Origin: Gammaproteobacteria bacterium
GTDB taxonomy: Bacteria; Pseudomonadota; Gammaproteobacteria; SZUA-229
NCBI GenBank assembly: GCA_027858635.1
Contig: JAQICG010000423.1
Location: 1-14,253 of the forward strand
Reading direction: 5' to 3'
Length of the DNA: 14,253 nucleotides
Below are positions 13,915 to 14,253 of this stretch, piece by piece (the first letter of the stretch is position 1; each line of letters opens with the position of its first letter). A model generated the notes under the pieces. The model searched no databases. It was not told where the DNA came from and saw only the letters and a list, made by a program, of their open reading frames with translations. A program made the translations under genes and the position numbers.

Positions 13915-13955
13915 GGTCGCTGGATATTGTTGTGGCACTAAATATCCCGGCGACC
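13915..13955 (+). other. Stem-loop between the DUF302 and glutaredoxin genes
   Basis: GGTCGC (13915-13920) pairs with GCGACC (13950-13955) and GGATATT (13922-13928) with AATATCC (13941-13947), with a one-versus-two-base bulge and a 12-base loop. It starts 21 bases after the DUF302 stop. Only scattered T residues follow (CTCAAATTTAATTT), so it is a possible weak terminator or a structured leader for the glutaredoxin gene. Confidence 0.55.
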
Positions 13956-13996
13956 TGCTCAAATTTAATTTATATACATTCTTACCGGAAATAAAT

Positions 13997-14253
13997 ATGG
14001 CTCAACCAGAAATTACAATTTATTCAAGCAAATTTTGCGGCTTTTGTGTAGCGGCGGAAAGGCTGTTCAAGAGCAAAGACATTGAATATAAACTGATTAA
14101 GGTCGACGAAGATCCCTCCCAGTTTGAGCACATGATAGAAATTACCGGACGTCGCACAGTGCCGCAGATATACATTGGTGAGTACCACGTCGGTGGCTTT
14201 GACGAGCTTACAGCAATTAACCAAACGGGCGAATTAAAAGCTCTGCTTGAGTC
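13997..14253 (+). CDS. grxC: Glutaredoxin 3-type protein, 3' end cut by the window
   Basis: The 85 residues visible are nearly the whole protein (GrxC is usually 83-88), with no stop before the window end. Thioredoxin-fold markers are the active site 'KFCGFCVAAERLF' (Cys14, Cys17), the cis-proline 'RTVPQIYIG' and the glutathione-binding 'HVGGFDEL'. It would use glutathione to reduce disulfides in the cytoplasm. The active site is CGFC rather than the usual CPYC, which may alter redox potential or allow an iron-sulfur cluster. The start ATG 13997 has a weak GGA nine to ten bases upstream. In many gammaproteobacteria grxC is followed by secB, which lies outside the window. Confidence 0.9.
   Translation, partial: MAQPEITIYSSKFCGFCVAAERLFKSKDIEYKLIKVDEDPSQFEHMIEITGRRTVPQIYIGEYHVGGFDELTAINQTGELKALLE

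Overview
The window looks like an ordinary chromosomal stretch of a gammaproteobacterium. Base composition is balanced, and the gene neighbourhoods are typical of that class: yhdP with a nitrilase-family gene, darP (yjgA), DUF3108-purN-purM facing DUF2066-hda, and DUF2069-wrbA-arsC. I cannot name the genus. There is no plasmid, phage, CRISPR or defence signature, and I do not see an undescribed multi-gene system.

Layout. 1-3458 (+): the C-terminal part of YhdP (5' end cut off by the window), an unrecognised small exported protein, and a nitrilase-superfamily amidase whose start overlaps the preceding stop. A convergent 122-bp spacer with three hairpins (3459-3580) separates these from the leftward block 6590-3581: purM, purN, a DUF3108 exported protein and darP. 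These four are tightly packed or overlapping, so they are probably one transcript that links purine synthesis with a ribosome-assembly factor. The divergent spacer 6591-6905 carries a 162-bp, nearly full-length palindrome flanked by TA, probably a MITE. Next, rightward, come a DUF2066 exported protein and hda (DnaA inactivator).

hda is the most unusual gene here. It has an in-frame TAG before the Walker A motif and an altered P-loop. A short imperfect palindrome built of CGCAGAG units follows it (8894-8990). The leftward block 10338-9018 is an ArsC-family reductase, a WrbA-type quinone oxidoreductase and a DUF2069 membrane protein, abutting or a few bases apart.

From 10455 rightward come a LysM lipoprotein with its own promoter and terminator, an acylphosphatase, a GspE/PilB-type ATPase with no pilus or secretion genes beside it, a DUF302 protein, and a glutaredoxin cut by the window end.

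Most worth checking: the interrupted hda, the palindromic element in the purM 5' region, the absence of tldD between the nitrilase-family gene and darP, and two redox proteins with non-standard active-site motifs (CSKC in the ArsC-like protein, CGFC in the glutaredoxin).
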